Shown: positions 61,925 to 64,000 of the stretch, in pieces | Numbering within the stretch: the stretch's first letter is position 1 | How the letters are laid out: each line of letters begins with the position of its first letter | Assembly: GCA_947095535.1 (NCBI GenBank) | Contig: OX352773.1 | Coordinates: 108,167,450-108,231,449 of the forward strand | DNA from: Poecilobothrus nobilitatus | Lineage: Eukaryota; Arthropoda; Insecta; Diptera; Dolichopodidae | Length of the DNA: 64,000 bases | Reading direction: 5' to 3' | Translations under genes and position numbers: made by a program | Notes under the pieces: model-generated | Database searches by the model: none | Told to the model about the DNA's origin: nothing | The model's input: only the letters and a program-made list of their open reading frames with translations

Positions 61925-62781
61925 GTTTTATTTTTTTTTAACACAACATAAGAATACATCTTTTTTGTTCTACATTCTTACATATCAATAAAATCTTAAA
62001 ATACTAATAATTTTTTCTTTCCTCTTCTTTAAATATTTCATCAGAACAAAAAAGAAAAGAAAAAATTCATCTCAAAATATCAATTTGGTCAAGGTTGATT
62101 CAGATTTAAAAACCAGCTTTGCACTTTTTTCTTTTAATTTTAAAAATTCGCATAGGTACACTTAATTTGTTTAAATTTTTCTCTTTACATTTTATAAAAT
62201 TGCATTTTTTCTTACTATATCCATTTACGCCTATTACTTAAACCACATGTTACATATTTTTGATTTTCTGTTTGTTTTCTTTTTATTCATATTTTTGTCA
62301 ACATTCTTACATAACAATAAAATCTTATACGGTGATACTCGCAATTAATTAATGGTTTTTATTTCCTCTTCTTTAAATACTTCATAAAAAAAAAAGAAAA
62401 AACAAGAAAAAAAGAAAAAAAAATGCATCTCAAAATTGCATTAATTTTGTTGATTCTTCATCTAAGATGTAAAAAACCAGTTCGCACTTTTTTTTTAATT
62501 TTAAAGAAACGTATAGGTACATTTTTTTTCTCTTTACATTGTATGAAAAAGCATTTTTTTTTTTTCCTACTATTTTCCTGCATACCTATTACTTAAACCA
62601 AGTATACAATCTTTATAAACAACTGACGATCGCCGCCAGTCTGACTTACTTTTAAAATGACCCTGACCTACTTCCTGTCTGGCCTTCCGGGTGACCTTGA
62701 CCTACTTCTGGGTGATCTTGACCTACTTCCGGGTGACCTTGACCTACTGACCTGTCTGGCCCAAGTGCCTACCTATCTACT
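61925..62781 (-). repeat. Right TIR of D
   Basis: Read inward it starts AGTAGATAGGTAGGCACTTG like the left tip. It then diverges by having three or four units of about 24 bp containing TGACCTTGACCTACTTC on the plus strand. It lacks the 176-bp duplication. Similarity with the left arm continues to about 61,925. Confidence 0.88.
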
Positions 62782-62787
62782 TATATT
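62782..62787. repeat. Target duplication of D, right copy (TATATT)
   Basis: Identical to 47257-47262. Confidence 0.95.
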
Positions 62788-64000
62788 TCATAACAGAAGT
62801 CAGAAACTCACTAAATATTATGGAAACGGATATTTTTCTTAAAAAAAAAGAAAAAAATAACATAGAAAATATCATTTTAGACGCCTTCTCTCACAAAAGA
62901 TTCATAATTTTGTACTAATTTATTATTAGACCATTAATAATATTGTTAGCCATGGAAAAAAATAAGATTTATTAATCAGATCAGATAATATAATACCTGA
63001 AATTAATGATTGAATTTCTGATAATATACACTATATAATGATAAGACCTTGCCAACATGTAAAAAAAAAATATTTTATTTCTATAATAAACCACTCACAC
63101 TGAATTGAAACTAAACTGGCAATGATGATATTTCTATATATTTATTTAATAATTTAAAATTTTATTATCAGAGACACAAATCTTCGACTAAAAGTCTTAT
63201 CAGAGACACAAATGTTTACTTTTTAAAAAGTACTTTCGACGCAAAATTTAAAGCAAATTTTTAAATTTGACCGCCACATCCATTATGAACTGGTCGCAGC
63301 GGTAAATTAAAAATAAATTATTATTATTCTGTTGGCAGGTTTCAAATGACTCTTTGTTTTGAAAAAAATAAAAATACTCTTAATAAAATTAAAAGACCTG
63401 AAAGTGAAAAGAGCAAAATTTATAATAAGCCTTATATTTATAAGAAAAAAATAATAGGCCGATTTAATTCTTGATTTTGTTTTCACTATTATAAAAGGTG
63501 GTAAAAGCTTCGCAACAGACTTTATAGTAGTTTTGTTTATTTAGGTTAGAATTTTGATTTTTTAAGCTGAATTTTTGATATAACATAAAATATTCGAATT
63601 TTTTTTATTAATATAAAATTCGGCAGACTTAGCTAATTATATTTCAAAACAGAAATCAGATAAAGACAAAGACATCAGACAAATATTATAGAAATGGATA
63701 ATTTCTTAAAAAAAAAAAGAAAAAATAACATAGAAAATATCATTTTAGAAGCCTTTTCTCACAATAGATTCATAATTTTGTACTAATTTATTATTAGACC
63801 ATTAAATTAAAAAGCTGTCGAAAACGATCGTCACAAAAAAAAAAGACCCCGAAAATTTATGAAATTACATTATCAGAGACATGAATCTTTTATTAAATAT
63901 ACCAAAGACCTCTTCCAAAGTACATTTAAATAAAATAAATTCAGCAAATTTTTTTCAAGCAAAAAAAAAATAAACGCAAAAGACTTGAAAGTAGTTTTGG
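62782..64000. repeat. Satellite-like repeat, rest of unit and next unit
   Basis: The first unit is completed at about 63,045. A second begins with gaccttgccaacatgt at 63046 and contains the empty D target site at 63638-63643. The offset from unit start to target is about 592 bp here but 740 bp in the first unit, so the second unit has a deletion of about 150 bp. The sequence aacatagaaaatatcatttt occurs twice, at 62,858 and 63,729. No gene is seen. Confidence 0.8.

Larger units (their letters stand above)
47263..62781. mobile_element. Polinton D: end-to-end element, 15.5 kb
   Basis: It is bounded by TIRs that start AG and end CT, with a perfect 6-bp target duplication in a satellite unit. It contains PolB and integrase (plus), SSB-like gene (plus), then the minus-strand block from the 180-residue gene to the ATPase, and a plus-strand exonuclease-like gene next to the right TIR. 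PolB, capsid, protease and ATPase are intact. Integrase, penton and minor capsid genes have single or few lesions. It is the youngest lineage-1 copy here. Confidence 0.95.

Noticed and set aside
62657..62842. 61-residue Leu/Asp repeat frame at the D right end
   Set aside because: It is the translation of the TIR tandem units and runs across the element boundary into host repeat.

Overview
The window is AT-rich metazoan, most likely insect, nuclear DNA. It has no bacterial-style operons, tRNA or rRNA. It holds a Penelope-like GIY-YIG fragment, a decayed insect-type APE non-LTR retrotransposon, an approximately 1-kb satellite-like repeat, and above all four Maverick/Polinton virus-like elements. 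No single-copy host gene was found. The species cannot be named from the sequence.

Layout. 1-2.2 kb: AT-rich debris with Penelope-like remnants. 2.2-14.16 kb: Polinton A, a heavily decayed copy missing its right end, with a minus-strand LINE (about 2.65-7.2 kb) lying in its left part. 14.165-46.49 kb: Polinton C, abutting A and itself split by Polinton B. 15,648-34,053: Polinton B (18.4 kb), with 0.87-kb terminal inverted repeats (TIRs) and the 6-bp target duplication AACGTG, inserted into a C gene; the uninterrupted version of that gene is still present at 45.7 kb. 46.49-47.26 kb and 62.78-64 kb: the satellite-like repeat. 47,263-62,781: Polinton D (15.5 kb), end to end, with TIRs and the target duplication TATATT; a neighbouring repeat unit at 63.64 kb preserves the empty target site.

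Two Polinton lineages live side by side. A and D (lineage 1) carry a DxxSLYP-type protein-primed PolB, a DDE integrase with chromodomain, an F54H12.2-like major capsid protein, a penton-like protein, an adenain-type protease, a packaging ATPase and core-like proteins. B and C (lineage 2) carry a different PolB (B only), an integrase, an ATPase, a PLA2-domain capsid protein, a protease, different capsid proteins, a fibre-like protein and a pair of overlapping unknown genes, one encoding a secreted Thr-rich protein. Two small families occur in both lineages: a basic domain with, in lineage 2, an acidic C-terminal tail (SSB-like by inference), and a 150-190 aa family that looks like a degenerate RNase H-fold exonuclease.

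How the genes work together. By family knowledge, PolB and the integrase replicate and insert the element; the ATPase, protease, major capsid, penton and minor capsid proteins would build a virion. D keeps PolB, capsid, ATPase and protease open but has a 7-nt frameshift in the integrase, a stop in the penton gene and a broken minor capsid gene. C is the most unusual element: it has no PolB, its ATPase has lost the P-loop in frame and its capsid gene has an in-frame deletion. In the place where B has PolB, C has a 1.77-kb inverted copy of its other end, carrying second copies of the two unknown genes.
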